A stretch of 40,295 bases of DNA, taken from positions 1 through 40,295 of the forward strand of contig CANPXZ010000005.1 in NCBI GenBank assembly GCA_947587485.1. The letters run 5' to 3'. Below the pieces are notes generated by a model. It saw only the letters and a list, made by a program, of their open reading frames with translations, searched no databases and was not told where the DNA came from. Source of the DNA: an uncultured Oscillospiraceae bacterium. GTDB lineage: Bacteria > Bacillota > Clostridia > Oscillospirales > Oscillospiraceae. Numbering within the stretch: the stretch's first letter is position 1; the number at the start of each line of letters is the position of its first letter. Below are positions 1 through 8,065 of the stretch, piece by piece. The translations under genes were made by a program, and so were the position numbers.

Positions 1-5
1 GCGGC

Positions 6-353
6 GTGCTGGACATGCTGGCCGACAAGTTCGAATACGACATGACCCCAGCCATGACCGACAACGACACTTGGGACAACGTCCTAAACAAATACCTTCA
101 GCCCGTCCTGGCCAAGGCGTACCGGGACGCCCTGGTCAAAACCTGCTCCGGCATGGACGAGGACCGCGCCGCGAAATTCCGTTCCAAGGTCGGGGAATAC
201 CGGAACGCCATGCTCTATAAAGAAGACACGGCCCGCATCCTGCGCGCCGCGGCCGGCAAGCCGGAAACCGACTTCGCCATGGCCCTGGACACGATCATCC
301 CGCTCAGCTGGAAGATCCTGCGCGGATTTTATAACGCAATGAAAGAAGGCTGA
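6..353 (+). CDS. Hypothetical protein, possibly 5'-truncated
   Basis: I do not recognise this 115-residue acidic, mainly helical protein. The first usable start is a GTG at position 6, but the frame is open to the window edge and no Shine-Dalgarno site can be seen, so the true start may lie upstream. It has no Cys cluster, signal peptide or membrane segment. The next gene starts 5 bases after its stop, and that gene's AAGAAGG ribosome site sits inside this gene's last codons, which points to one polycistronic unit. Confidence 0.7.
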   Translation: MLDMLADKFEYDMTPAMTDNDTWDNVLNKYLQPVLAKAYRDALVKTCSGMDEDRAAKFRSKVGEYRNAMLYKEDTARILRAAAGKPETDFAMALDTIIPLSWKILRGFYNAMKEG

Positions 354-358
354 CCTTT

Positions 359-733
359 ATGCCGAAATACAGGTACATCAAAAACCCGTCAGTCCGGGCC
401 CGCGATCCCATTGCCGATTTCAGGCTCTACACCCACAACAGCCTCTCGGACCGCCTGGAGGCCATCCGGGTCGAGGTGTCCGGCCTGAAAATGCACCGGA
501 ACCCGAACGAAAACTTTGACCGCACGCTGGACGACCGCCCTGTCTCAGATTTTCATCCGACCCTGGTCGCCCGCGTCAACGGCGTCATGTCCCCGCACCC
601 GGAGCTTTCGGAGCCTGATTGGGAGCCGCTCATTCCGTCGTACCACTACGTCCGTACAAAAGGCCTGACGCCGCTGCGCCGTGGCGGCGTCTACAGCTAC
701 GTTCCCATTGAAAAAGGAGACGATGAACCGTGA
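359..733 (+). CDS. Hypothetical protein
   Basis: Unrecognised 124-residue protein starting at ATG 359 behind an AAGAAGG site. It is rich in Pro, Arg and Asp and has no membrane segment, signal peptide or metal-binding cluster. The C-terminal half carries several aromatic residues (a YHYVR stretch and a YSYVP stretch), suggesting a small beta-rich fold. The stop codon overlaps the GTG start of the next small gene (GTGA), so the two are probably translationally coupled. No function can be assigned. Confidence 0.75.
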   Translation: MPKYRYIKNPSVRARDPIADFRLYTHNSLSDRLEAIRVEVSGLKMHRNPNENFDRTLDDRPVSDFHPTLVARVNGVMSPHPELSEPDWEPLIPSYHYVRTKGLTPLRRGGVYSYVPIEKGDDEP

Positions 734-870
734 AAAACGATAAAAACGGGAGCCTTAGGGTCAACACCCTAAAGAAACCCTACTACATGCCGCCCAAGCC
801 GGCGCCCAGCGCCGAGGTGAAATCAAAGAAACCCACACATCCCAGGCCCCGTTACCAGGGCAAGCGCTGA
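730..870 (+). CDS. Small basic hypothetical protein (46 aa)
   Basis: Short gene starting at GTG 730, overlapping the previous stop as GTGA, with AAGGAGA about 10 bases upstream. The product is very basic and Pro-rich, with many Lys and Arg residues and a Pro-Lys-Pro stretch in the middle. It has no hydrophobic segment and could be a nucleic-acid-associated or partner-binding peptide. The in-frame ATG at position 724 belongs to another frame and stops at once, so GTG is the only sensible start. The AGGAGG of the next gene follows directly after its stop. Confidence 0.55.
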   Translation: MKNDKNGSLRVNTLKKPYYMPPKPAPSAEVKSKKPTHPRPRYQGKR

Positions 871-882
871 AGGAGGCCCGGC

Positions 883-1266
883 ATGATCCTCACGCCCAGG
901 GCTCACGCCCTGCAGCTCGAATCCATCGGCTGCCTAAACGCAGACATGGCATGCGGCGTCCTTTTTGCCGCCTCGCACAATTACGACACCGTCTCCCGCC
1001 GCACCTCATGGGCCGCCGGTTGGGAAACCGTTGACCAGGCAGTGGAACTTGACGCCATGGCCTACACCCATATCCATACGGCCAACCTGGCCAAGGACCA
1101 ACGCCCCTGGATCGACTACGACGACTTCGCCAATACGGCCATCGACGCCTATTTGAGCCGGGGCCTCCATCCGAACTATTTCTTCGTAAGGGAAATCGCG
1201 GAGGTCTGCAAGGCCTACGCCGCGGCCATTCCGGAACCAGGGGGCGAGAACCATGCAGACATGTGA
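883..1266 (+). CDS. Hypothetical protein
   Basis: Unrecognised 127-residue protein. The start at ATG 883 is well supported by AAGGAGG about 7 bases upstream. It is mostly helical by eye, with Ala-rich amphipathic stretches and a Trp/Tyr-rich middle, and no metal-binding motif or membrane segment. Its 3' end overlaps the next gene by 14 bases, which suggests translational coupling within the first gene run. Confidence 0.75.
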   Translation: MILTPRAHALQLESIGCLNADMACGVLFAASHNYDTVSRRTSWAAGWETVDQAVELDAMAYTHIHTANLAKDQRPWIDYDDFANTAIDAYLSRGLHPNYFFVREIAEVCKAYAAAIPEPGGENHADM

Positions 1267-1798
1267 CCCGGTCAAAAACCTGCGCCTGATCCGCATCACT
1301 CTGAGCTTCGAAGGCAGCGACCAGCACGTGGGCCTGTTCCAGGGCCTGCACGACGCCCTTGGTGAAAAAGCAGCTGAAAACCTGTTCCAGCCCTTCGACG
1401 AACGCTTGGCGTCGCCGCCCATTTCTGAAGACGACCTGCCGGTGACCTTCTGGTTCACGAACGACGGCCTGGACGAGTTCATGCCGGAGTTGAATTTTAT
1501 CTTAAAACAGCTGCACAAGCACGCCTGGGGATTTATTGTCAAGACCATAGACTTCAGCGGCCAGCCCTATTATATTGACAAATTCCAGGCCGCGCTTGGG
1601 CACAGCGGTGTCATCACACCAATCGCCCACGACTTCGCGGACACGCCGTACCAGTTTACCAACATCATTGCAAAGCATAGAAAAATGGAGAGGACATATG
1701 GAGCAACAACTGACAGACGCCCGGGCCCGCGTCAAAGAGTGGCTCACGCTGCAAGGGCTCGACATGGCAAAGATCCCGGGCATAAAGTCATGGGATAA
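1253..1798 (+). CDS. Hypothetical protein with an unusually long 3' overlap
   Basis: Unrecognised protein of 181 residues as read, starting at ATG 1253 inside the end of the previous gene. Residues 1 to about 145 have normal composition. The last roughly 35 residues turn Arg-rich and lie over the first 101 bases of the next gene, which has its own ribosome site. Such a tail looks like translation of another gene's frame. An alternative reading frame has a TAG at 1678-1680, so the natural C-terminus may be near there if a one-base frameshift (real or a sequencing error) lies just upstream. Function unknown. Confidence 0.65.
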   Translation: MQTCDPVKNLRLIRITLSFEGSDQHVGLFQGLHDALGEKAAENLFQPFDERLASPPISEDDLPVTFWFTNDGLDEFMPELNFILKQLHKHAWGFIVKTIDFSGQPYYIDKFQAALGHSGVITPIAHDFADTPYQFTNIIAKHRKMERTYGATTDRRPGPRQRVAHAARARHGKDPGHKVMG

Positions 1799-2135
1799 CA
1801 TCTTTGCCGAACTCCAGGCCCACGTGGACCAGACGATCCGCATCAACAGCCACGACTTCGACCAGGCTTGGGGCAGGGCCCTGGACGGGCCTTTCCAGAG
1901 CCGTCTACGGAACGTCTATCTCGATGCCATCTGCCAGGCGGAGCTGGACAGGCAGGCCCTTTCAAAGCTCGCCAAAACCGTGACACGAAACGGCATCCGG
2001 CCCGGGCCGATCTGGGTGATCGGCGTCATGGGCCTGCCGTGTGCCGGGGAGCGCCGGGCCGCGCTCGCCAGCCAGTACGACAGGCCGGCTGACTGGTACC
2101 GTCTCCGGGCCTTGTGGGCCGCCATCGACGAATAA
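1698..2135 (+). CDS. Hypothetical protein
   Basis: Unrecognised 145-residue protein. I chose ATG 1698 because a GGAGAGGA site lies just upstream. The frame is open further back to 1575, but that part is Ser/Thr/Arg-rich out-of-frame sequence. The N-terminal half is helical with charged residues; a short hydrophobic Gly/Val/Ile stretch near residues 105-115 is too short for a clear membrane span. It overlaps the previous reading frame by 101 bases. It is the last gene before a strong hairpin at 2165-2198, so it may end a transcription unit. Confidence 0.75.
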   Translation: MEQQLTDARARVKEWLTLQGLDMAKIPGIKSWDNIFAELQAHVDQTIRINSHDFDQAWGRALDGPFQSRLRNVYLDAICQAELDRQALSKLAKTVTRNGIRPGPIWVIGVMGLPCAGERRAALASQYDRPADWYRLRALWAAIDE

Positions 2136-2164
2136 GCCTGTCTGGAACACGCCCTCCGGGCATA

Positions 2165-2198
2165 GGGCAGTTCCGGTGCTGACGCACCGGAACTGCCC
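2165..2198 (+). terminator. Perfect 15-bp hairpin after the first gene cluster
   Basis: Arms GGGCAGTTCCGGTGC (2165-2179) and GCACCGGAACTGCCC (2184-2198) pair perfectly around the loop TGAC. It lies between the stop at 2135 and the start at 2249. The usual T-tract is missing; TGTCAAAAGG follows. It could be a weak terminator, a processing site or an mRNA-stabilising hairpin. The structure is certain, the role is inference. Confidence 0.6.
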
Positions 2199-2248
2199 TG
2201 TCAAAAGGTGCAATCCAGATCGACAAGGAAAGGGGCGTCAGACAGAAC

Positions 2249-2719
2249 ATGACCATTGAGGAACGTTTGCAGGAAAAATACGGGACGACAGCCATCCCGG
2301 AATTCGCATCCTGGTTATTAAACGACGGGACCCTGATCAACGGGACCCGCGACGGCTGGCAGCGCGATATCGACCACCATGAGATCGGCGAATTCTTCAA
2401 ACGCTCGAAATTCGAGGACCTGGGCAGCTCCTACATCTACATCAAAAAGTTCATGCGCCGCGGGAATATCCGCATGTGCTGCGGAACAACGGATTATTGT
2501 TGTGAGATCTGGGGCACCCCGACCATGGAACAGTTCAAAACCCTCAAACGCGTCTTCGCCTCGGCACGGCAGCGCATGTGCCGCACTTACGTCGACTGGC
2601 ACTCGAAATCAGGGAACCGGTATTCCGGATCCTGGGCCGAATACCTGAGATGGCTGTACCGGTATTCGAACCTGATCGACACCTACGAATACGAATCCCT
2701 TCTCTATCAGTACGAATAG
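2249..2719 (+). CDS. Hypothetical protein
   Basis: Unrecognised 156-residue protein starting at ATG 2249; the purine-rich GGAAAGGGG upstream is a rather distant ribosome site. The middle carries a C-C-G-T-T-D-Y-C-C group (near residues 77-85) that could bind a metal or form disulfides. The C-terminal third is rich in Trp, Tyr and Arg and looks helical. It is the first gene after the hairpin at 2165-2198 and so may start a new segment of the operon, though I see no convincing promoter in front of it. Confidence 0.75.
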   Translation: MTIEERLQEKYGTTAIPEFASWLLNDGTLINGTRDGWQRDIDHHEIGEFFKRSKFEDLGSSYIYIKKFMRRGNIRMCCGTTDYCCEIWGTPTMEQFKTLKRVFASARQRMCRTYVDWHSKSGNRYSGSWAEYLRWLYRYSNLIDTYEYESLLYQYE

Positions 2720-2728
2720 GAGGCAAAC

Positions 2729-3265
2729 ATGAACAGAAAGCCTTACAACGTATGTATGGACCCGGCCTACGTCCGGGACGCCCAGATGATCGACACTTCC
2801 GGCCTGACGGACGACGAGCTTGAAAACCTGGACTTCTCCTCCGAAGAAACCGAGGACCTCTGCCACGACATCGAACCGTACTCGTTCATCGGGACATTCA
2901 TCGCCGGCACGGAAGAAGAGGCCGTACGCATAGCAGCAAAAGAAAAGCGCTACGACCCCCGCGTGCTCTTCGCCGAGGAAGTAAAAGCGGCCTGCCCCTT
3001 CCGGGCAAACGTCGTCCTGGAGACAAAACCCATCTCGGGCAAAGGCCACTCAGCGAGGCACACGTTCACCGGCATCGTCATGGCTCGGGATGAAGCCGAC
3101 GCAAAACGGCGCGCCTGGGTGGAATTCCCGGAGATCCTGGCAAAGAACCCGCCCAACATCATCCGTTCCGCGGCCTATATGACCGTCGTGGACGTCGTCG
3201 TCGCAAGCCCTGACATCGGCTGGTTCCACAACCTGACCGGACATGAGATGTTTTTGATTTTGTAA
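2729..3265 (+). CDS. Hypothetical acidic protein
   Basis: Unrecognised 178-residue protein, ATG 2729 behind AGGAGG. The N-terminal 60 residues are strongly acidic (Asp/Glu-rich), followed by an alpha/beta-looking region with valine-rich strands near residues 150-160. A repeated pattern of 'G-T/A-E/R-D/E-E-A' helices after beta strands (near residues 57-65 and 120-130) hints at two similar beta-alpha units. No catalytic motif, signal or membrane segment. It sits 11 bases before the next gene in the same run. Confidence 0.75.
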   Translation: MNRKPYNVCMDPAYVRDAQMIDTSGLTDDELENLDFSSEETEDLCHDIEPYSFIGTFIAGTEEEAVRIAAKEKRYDPRVLFAEEVKAACPFRANVVLETKPISGKGHSARHTFTGIVMARDEADAKRRAWVEFPEILAKNPPNIIRSAAYMTVVDVVVASPDIGWFHNLTGHEMFLIL

Positions 3266-3276
3266 AGGAGAAAGAC

Positions 3277-4308
3277 ATGTCAAACGACGAACTGAAAACC
3301 GCCATCGATTACATGTCCACCGACGAACACCTGCACGTCGTAGACAGTGACGGTACGATCTACCGGATCGAGAAAAAGTCCGATCCCGATCCCGACGACC
3401 CCTCAAAATGGGAGTCCAACCTCGGCACCATGGCCTGCTGGCATACCCGATACACCCTGGGCAACGAAAACCCAAAGGACGACCCGCAAAACTGGCTGGC
3501 CATGAAGTTCAAAGATTTCATGGCGAAGGACAGGAACGCCCGCTCCATGTATGAATACCTGCGCGCCAACCAGCACGGCACCCATGTCTCCATGCGGGAC
3601 AACGCAAACGGCGGCCAGACCTGGACGCTTTTCTACGGGTCCATGATCGACGACCCCAACGACGTCTTCACGGTTACTGTGGCAGACCCGGCCGACATCG
3701 CGTCCATCCCGCAGGAATTCTTTGACGCTTGCTGCGAAGAGATGTCAACAAAGGAGCGCATTGCCGTCCTGAACCGCTCCGGCTGGCTCTTCCTGCCCCT
3801 GTTCCTGATGGACCACTCCGGCCTGTCCATGTCAACAGAAGACTTCAACGACCGTTGGGACTCCGGCCAGGTCGGCTGGATCTATACGGAGAAATCCAGG
3901 GCGGAAAAACTCTGGTGCGCAGATTGGGACATCGACCGGGCACGCCAGGAGCTCAAGGACCAAGTCATGGAGTATGACAAGTTCCTGCGCGGCGAATACT
4001 ACGGGATCATCGTATCCCGCTTCGAGCCTTGGGACCACGATGACCCGGAAAAGGCCGACGAGGCCGAGTTTGTGGAGGAAGATTCCTGCTGGGGCCTCAG
4101 CGACGCCGGATCCATGGCCGACTTCATCCTGGAGACCACCGGACCCTGTGAGGAATATTCCTACAAGGACCCGGAAGAAAGCCCGGAACCCGTCGTCCCA
4201 GACTGGCGCTGCGTCTTCTGCGGCAGCCAGGTCACCGGCCGTCTCGTGGGGCCGAAAAAGAAATTCTACGGAACCTGCGACAGCTGCGGAGCCGTCTACC
4301 ACCAGTAG
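3277..4308 (+). CDS. Phage/plasmid conserved protein with C-terminal zinc ribbon
   Basis: 343-residue protein, ATG 3277 with AAAGGAG upstream. The central part contains a 'L-x-D-H-S-G-L-S-M-S-T' followed by 'W-D-S-G-Q-V-G-W-I-Y' (about residues 184-212), a signature I know from uncharacterised proteins common in phages and plasmids. The last 35 residues form a probable zinc ribbon with CVFCGS and CDSCG knuckles about 25 residues apart. The acidic linker between them may be flexible. A zinc ribbon on such a domain suggests nucleic-acid or protein contact, but the function is not known. It is among the largest proteins of the first gene run. Confidence 0.8.
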   Translation: MSNDELKTAIDYMSTDEHLHVVDSDGTIYRIEKKSDPDPDDPSKWESNLGTMACWHTRYTLGNENPKDDPQNWLAMKFKDFMAKDRNARSMYEYLRANQHGTHVSMRDNANGGQTWTLFYGSMIDDPNDVFTVTVADPADIASIPQEFFDACCEEMSTKERIAVLNRSGWLFLPLFLMDHSGLSMSTEDFNDRWDSGQVGWIYTEKSRAEKLWCADWDIDRARQELKDQVMEYDKFLRGEYYGIIVSRFEPWDHDDPEKADEAEFVEEDSCWGLSDAGSMADFILETTGPCEEYSYKDPEESPEPVVPDWRCVFCGSQVTGRLVGPKKKFYGTCDSCGAVYHQ

Positions 4309-4324
4309 GCGGCCCGCCTTTTCA
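4307..4324 (+). other. Short GC hairpin overlapping a stop codon
   Basis: AGGCG (4307-4311) pairs with CGCCT (4315-4319) around GCC, followed by TTTTC. It overlaps the stop of the gene ending at 4308. It is short and may only attenuate transcription slightly or tune decoupling from the next gene at 4349. Confidence 0.3.
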
Positions 4325-4348
4325 AAACGCCGATAAAGGAGGAAAATC

Positions 4349-4987
4349 ATGTACTACCCCACACCGAAACTCCTGTACAAGGCCTGGGAAAACGGCAACC
4401 CGATCTGCGTCGAGCACGGCCGCCTCGGGCGCGATGAGATCAACATCTCCAGCATCCTGAACTACTTGATCCACAACGTCGGCCGCTTCTGTGAGAGCTA
4501 CGCCGGCGACATGCTCTACGAGCTCAAATACATCCACCAGCTCATCTCGGCGCACCCGGTGGAACCCGGCGAGGACTCCATCATCGTCTTCGGCATCCGC
4601 CGCAACGGCGTGGACGGTACCGGCTTCCTCATGTCCAGACTCAAGAACGACTGCTGGGACCACTATTCCCACTACCTGTACCCGGAACGGGATTACCGCA
4701 AGATCCTGGCCGTGCGCATCTCCACCGTCGCAGACCACAGCAACGGCTACCTGCTGCCCGAAAACGGCGACACGGAGGTCGAGCTCAGGGACCTGACCGA
4801 CGCCTTCCACTCCATGGAAAAAGAGGACGCTGACTGGAACTATGAGAACGACGGCGCCGACCGCGCCAAGTTCCTCAGGAAATACGTCCAGGAGAACCGC
4901 GAGCGCCTGTCCGCCGCCGTGTACGAGAAGCTCAACGACTTCGCGGACATGTACGACCGGGGCCGGATCCCCGGCATCGACGGGTGA
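4349..4987 (+). CDS. Hypothetical protein of a plasmid/phage type
   Basis: Unrecognised 212-residue acidic protein, ATG 4349 with AAGGAGG at good spacing. A conserved-looking core 'I-I-V-F-G-I-R-R-x-G-V-D-G' near residues 77-90 is followed by a Y-R-K-I-L-A-V-R-I strand (about 117-125), suggesting an alpha/beta domain, and then a helical C-terminus. No membrane segment. The stop overlaps the next gene's GTG as GTGA, so these two are likely translationally coupled. Confidence 0.75.
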   Translation: MYYPTPKLLYKAWENGNPICVEHGRLGRDEINISSILNYLIHNVGRFCESYAGDMLYELKYIHQLISAHPVEPGEDSIIVFGIRRNGVDGTGFLMSRLKNDCWDHYSHYLYPERDYRKILAVRISTVADHSNGYLLPENGDTEVELRDLTDAFHSMEKEDADWNYENDGADRAKFLRKYVQENRERLSAAVYEKLNDFADMYDRGRIPGIDG

Positions 4988-5220
4988 CGCCAATGGCAGG
5001 CACCACCCGCATCGTGCTGGACATCAGCAACTGCTCATTCTGCCCCAACGTCGAGATCCGCGGGCATGAAACGCAGCGCTGGATCTGTAAAGGGTACGCC
5101 AACGACCCGCGGTACAAAAAACTGAACGTAAATGGGCGGCAGATTGCCAGCGTCGAATACGCCTCCGACATCCCGCCCGTACCGGACTGGTGCCCCTGCT
5201 GGCCCGAAAATAAAAAGTAA
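4984..5220 (+). CDS. Small Cys-rich protein
   Basis: 78-residue protein with Cys residues arranged as C-x2-C near residue 17-20, a C-K-G near 35 and a C-P-C-W near the end, a pattern fitting a small zinc or iron-sulfur binding protein. The start is GTG 4984, overlapping the previous stop; an in-frame ATG at 4993 is an alternative. Neither has a strong ribosome site, so translation probably depends on coupling. The exact ligand set cannot be decided by eye. Confidence 0.7.
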   Translation: MTPMAGTTRIVLDISNCSFCPNVEIRGHETQRWICKGYANDPRYKKLNVNGRQIASVEYASDIPPVPDWCPCWPENKK

Positions 5221-5234
5221 AGGAGGAACGGCCC

Positions 5235-5825
5235 ATGAGCCAGCCTGACATCTCCAGGATCCTGACCATCTCCACCGGCCACGTGACCGAGAACACCAGG
5301 AACATGTTGGACCGCGAGCCGGAAGAGGACAACTTCGGCCTGGCGGTCTATAACAAGAACGATTTCGGGTACATCATCTACCTGCCCGACCCGTCCGACA
5401 ACAACGAGATCCGGACCATTTATACAGAGATACCGTCCGAGGGGCCCTATTTCGGCTACGCGGACAAGGTACCCAAGGACCTGCAGGACGTGCTGCGCTA
5501 CTGTCACGACATGGGCTGCGACATCCTGTGCCTCGACTCTGACGGCCCGGAAATCCCGTATCTCCGCTGGTATGACGAGGACGAGGTATACGAACACCCG
5601 GACGACCCGCGCCAGGTACCGATCTGCAAGACCGACCTGCCCATCTCCCTGGGCCGGCCCCTGGCCGGATATTACGGCGACTGGTGCCCCATCGGCCAAG
5701 CCCTGGCCGACAGCGATGAGGCGATCCATGAAAACACCGCCCTGGCCTACCGCCAGATCGCGAGCATCCGCCGGTACTACCGTGACAGCGTTGAAAAGGG
5801 GGCGGACGGAAATGGCGAACCCTAA
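5235..5825 (+). CDS. DUF5983-like protein
   Basis: 196-residue protein with AAAGGAGG before ATG 5235. The N-terminus has an 'I-S-T-G-H-V-T-x-x-T' segment followed by 'L-A-V-Y-x-K-x-x-F-G-Y-I-I-Y', which resembles the DUF5983 family found on Clostridia plasmids and phages, typically near anti-restriction or replication accessory genes. Function of that family is unknown to me. The remainder is acidic with many Asp-Pro and Tyr residues. Its 3' end overlaps the next gene by 14 bases. Family assignment is by memory of the motif and should be treated as tentative. Confidence 0.75.
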   Translation: MSQPDISRILTISTGHVTENTRNMLDREPEEDNFGLAVYNKNDFGYIIYLPDPSDNNEIRTIYTEIPSEGPYFGYADKVPKDLQDVLRYCHDMGCDILCLDSDGPEIPYLRWYDEDEVYEHPDDPRQVPICKTDLPISLGRPLAGYYGDWCPIGQALADSDEAIHENTALAYRQIASIRRYYRDSVEKGADGNGEP

Positions 5826-6537
5826 ACCAGGAACCATCGCGCGGCTGGACACCGGGCACCTCCGGGTCATCATGTCGGAACCCATCCCGACCCATAAGCC
5901 CTGCGGCTGCCTCACCGATTCCGACCGCTACATCGTCGACACGTCCCGCCTGAAACCGCTGGTCGTGCCGGAACGCGGGACGGCCGTCCTCGCCATGTCC
6001 ATGTATGACGACGAAGGAAGCCTGGAATCCGTGTACGAGGCCTTCGACCCGAACGCAAACCCCATTGCCGTCCTGTCCATCCATCCCTGCCACAGCTCAA
6101 ACGACTCGATCGTGACCCTGGGCTGGTTCGTCGGTTCCATGCCGCACCGGAAAGTACTCCGCTCCGACACGAAATGCGTCCCTCAGATCTTCAAAGACCT
6201 GACGCCAGACCTGCTGCCGGACAACGAGTGGGCCAGGGAGGGCTTCAGGCTCCTGCGGGAACACTACGCGGCGCCGGTGCACGAATACACACCGGACGAC
6301 CTGCAGCCCGGCCTGCCCGTGTGGTTCGTGGACAAGGCGGCACAATTTTGGACCAACAACCAGAACGGCCGCTGGCGCATCGTCCAGGAAATCGCGGACC
6401 AGGACCTGGGCGACAAGACGCGCCCCATTGTGATCTTCACCGACGGCGGCAAGCGCCTGCTGAAAGAGATGCCGTCCCACTGGACGTGCTTCGACGCTTA
6501 CCCGGAAACCCCGGGCTACCCGGAAGAAAGGAGATAA
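5812..6537 (+). CDS. Hypothetical protein
   Basis: Unrecognised 241-residue protein. I chose ATG 5812, just after a GGGGGCGG purine stretch, because upstream in-frame sequence is Thr/Arg/Ala-rich out-of-frame material. The protein has beta-rich N-terminal and C-terminal parts, with scattered Cys (a C-G-C near residue 32) but no clear zinc site. No membrane segment. It overlaps the previous gene by 14 bases and is followed 4 bases later by the small membrane protein gene. Confidence 0.75.
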   Translation: MANPKPGTIARLDTGHLRVIMSEPIPTHKPCGCLTDSDRYIVDTSRLKPLVVPERGTAVLAMSMYDDEGSLESVYEAFDPNANPIAVLSIHPCHSSNDSIVTLGWFVGSMPHRKVLRSDTKCVPQIFKDLTPDLLPDNEWAREGFRLLREHYAAPVHEYTPDDLQPGLPVWFVDKAAQFWTNNQNGRWRIVQEIADQDLGDKTRPIVIFTDGGKRLLKEMPSHWTCFDAYPETPGYPEERR

Positions 6538-6541
6538 TGCC

Positions 6542-6733
6542 ATGCTGATGCGCATTTTGGCCATCATCCAAGTCATCATGGTCCCCGCAGCGTTCACGGT
6601 TTTCACGCTCTGCGTGTCCAGCACCAACGAATGGGCGCACTACGAAAAGCACCCTGAGGAATACGACGACTTTTTCAAACCGATCTGGGAGGACGCGGAA
6701 TATGAGACCTGCGAAACCGAAAGCGAGTATTGA
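6542..6733 (+). CDS. Small single-pass membrane protein
   Basis: 63-residue protein, ATG 6542 behind AAAGGAG. Residues 4-25 are a continuous hydrophobic stretch (Ile/Val/Ala/Phe-rich), a likely membrane anchor, followed by a very acidic 38-residue tail with many Glu and Tyr. The lack of a cleavage or lipobox motif suggests it stays anchored. Its 3' end overlaps the radical SAM gene by 32 bases, so expression of the two is probably linked; a physical link is speculation. Confidence 0.7.
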   Translation: MLMRILAIIQVIMVPAAFTVFTLCVSSTNEWAHYEKHPEEYDDFFKPIWEDAEYETCETESEY

Positions 6734-7550
6734 CAACCTGGTCATCGAGATCACGCGCCGCTGCAACATGTGCTGTGACCACTGCCTACGCGGCGACGCC
6801 CAGGACATGAACATCCAGTTCGAGACCCTGCGCAGCCTGTTCTCCCGCGTCAAGCACGTCAACGAGATCACCTTCACCGGCGGCGAGCCATCGCTCAACC
6901 CCGGCGCCATGATGGACGCCCTGCGGCTCTGCCAGAAATACCACGTTGACGTCAACACCGTCTGGCTCGCGACAAACGGCAAGGACGTGACCGACCGGTT
7001 CATCAGGGCGTGCCAGGAATGGAACAGCTGGACGACCCGGCAATACTTCGCAAACACGTCGTTCTCCGGGTCAGCCGTCCTGAAACGCATCCTGAAGGAC
7101 CGCGCCGAAGCCGAATACATCGAACGGGAATATGGCTGCTACGTGGCCGTGAGCCTGGACATGTTCCACGACGACATCAGCCCGGAAAGCCTGGCCAGGC
7201 TCCTGACGCTGCCCAACCTCGTTCCGGACAAGGCCCACATCTACGACAAACCCGGCGACACCCGCTGGGTCATGGGCGAGGGTAGGGCCTACTGGAACGG
7301 CCTGGCGGAAGCCGTCGAAAACGACCCGGTCCGCCGGTCCGAATTTGACGAAACTTACGCCGGCATCGACATCGATGTCGAGCAAAACGGAGACTGCCGC
7401 ATCGAACAGCTCTACATATCCAGTGACGGATCGTTGATGCGGCTCTGTGATTATTCTTACGACGACATGCCACGTTTCACCCGCGGCACCATCACCGGCC
7501 CGGACTGGCTCGACAAACTGGTCGAGACCGAACTTGCCGGGGAAGAATAG
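6702..7550 (+). CDS. Radical SAM protein
   Basis: 282-residue radical SAM enzyme. The Fe4S4-binding CxxxCxxC motif is visible as C-N-M-C-C-D-H-C at about residues 21-28, preceded by the typical 'I-E-I-T-R-R' strand. The SAM-contacting F-T-G-G-E-P segment follows about 30 residues later. At this length it has the core barrel and little else; I see no SPASM-type Cys cluster at the C-terminus, only two isolated Cys. The substrate is unknown. ATG 6702 lies inside the small membrane protein gene with GGGAGG upstream. A short zinc-finger protein gene follows directly and could be a partner, which is inference. Confidence 0.9.
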   Translation: MRPAKPKASIDNLVIEITRRCNMCCDHCLRGDAQDMNIQFETLRSLFSRVKHVNEITFTGGEPSLNPGAMMDALRLCQKYHVDVNTVWLATNGKDVTDRFIRACQEWNSWTTRQYFANTSFSGSAVLKRILKDRAEAEYIEREYGCYVAVSLDMFHDDISPESLARLLTLPNLVPDKAHIYDKPGDTRWVMGEGRAYWNGLAEAVENDPVRRSEFDETYAGIDIDVEQNGDCRIEQLYISSDGSLMRLCDYSYDDMPRFTRGTITGPDWLDKLVETELAGEE

Positions 7551-7559
7551 GAGGAAAAC

Positions 7560-7775
7560 ATGCCTTACGCACATGAAGACAACTCATTTGAATACCGGAC
7601 CCTCGGCACCGGCGGCCTGGCCTGCGACGTTTGCGGCAAACCCATCGGGCCTGACGACCTTGTGGCCGTCTGCCCGGACTGCGGCGCCGTGGTCTGCAAA
7701 GAATGCTGCGAGGACGGCCGCTTCGACGAACACGAGTGCGATGATTGGGGTGACATGGATGAAAGCTCCGACTGA
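7560..7775 (+). CDS. Small double zinc-knuckle protein
   Basis: 71-residue acidic protein behind AGGAGG, ATG 7560. It carries C-D-V-C, C-P-D-C and C-K-E-C-C clusters and a terminal H-E-C, enough ligands for two zinc ions in a B-box or RING-like cross-brace. It has no basic patch, so a protein-binding role is more likely than DNA binding. It directly follows the radical SAM gene and overlaps the next gene by 17 bases. A function is not known. Confidence 0.75.
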   Translation: MPYAHEDNSFEYRTLGTGGLACDVCGKPIGPDDLVAVCPDCGAVVCKECCEDGRFDEHECDDWGDMDESSD

Positions 7776-8061
7776 ACACCGCTGCATCATGGCGGTCCTC
7801 CGCCCAGTCCTTGACCTGGCGGACAAATTCGCCATGGGCAGGATTCCCCAGCCAAAAGGCTCGCACATCTCCCAGGAGGCCTATTTCGAAGACGGCGTCT
7901 CCATCGAGATCACCGTCCGTGACAACAAGGCCTCAGCCGTCCTGTACGACGCCGACGGGAAGGTCCTGACCAACCTGATGGCCCAGGACCATTTCAGCGG
8001 CGACTGGAAGGTCAACTATGGGCTCAATACATACAAATTGAGCCTCGTCCAATTATCTTAA
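7759..8061 (+). CDS. Hypothetical protein
   Basis: Unrecognised 100-residue protein. ATG 7759 follows a GGGGTGACATG stretch and overlaps the previous gene. A second in-frame ATG ten codons later is a possible alternative. The second half shows alternating strands with a Y-D-A-D-G-K turn, suggesting a small beta sheet. No Cys cluster and no membrane segment. It lies 4 bases before the next gene. Confidence 0.65.
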   Translation: MKAPTEHRCIMAVLRPVLDLADKFAMGRIPQPKGSHISQEAYFEDGVSIEITVRDNKASAVLYDADGKVLTNLMAQDHFSGDWKVNYGLNTYKLSLVQLS

Positions 8062-8065
8062 AACA

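Noticed and set aside
4932-5915. Minus-strand open frame of 327 codons
   Set aside because: It lies opposite two well-supported plus-strand genes with AGGAGG sites and has Val/Gly/Arg-rich shadow composition.
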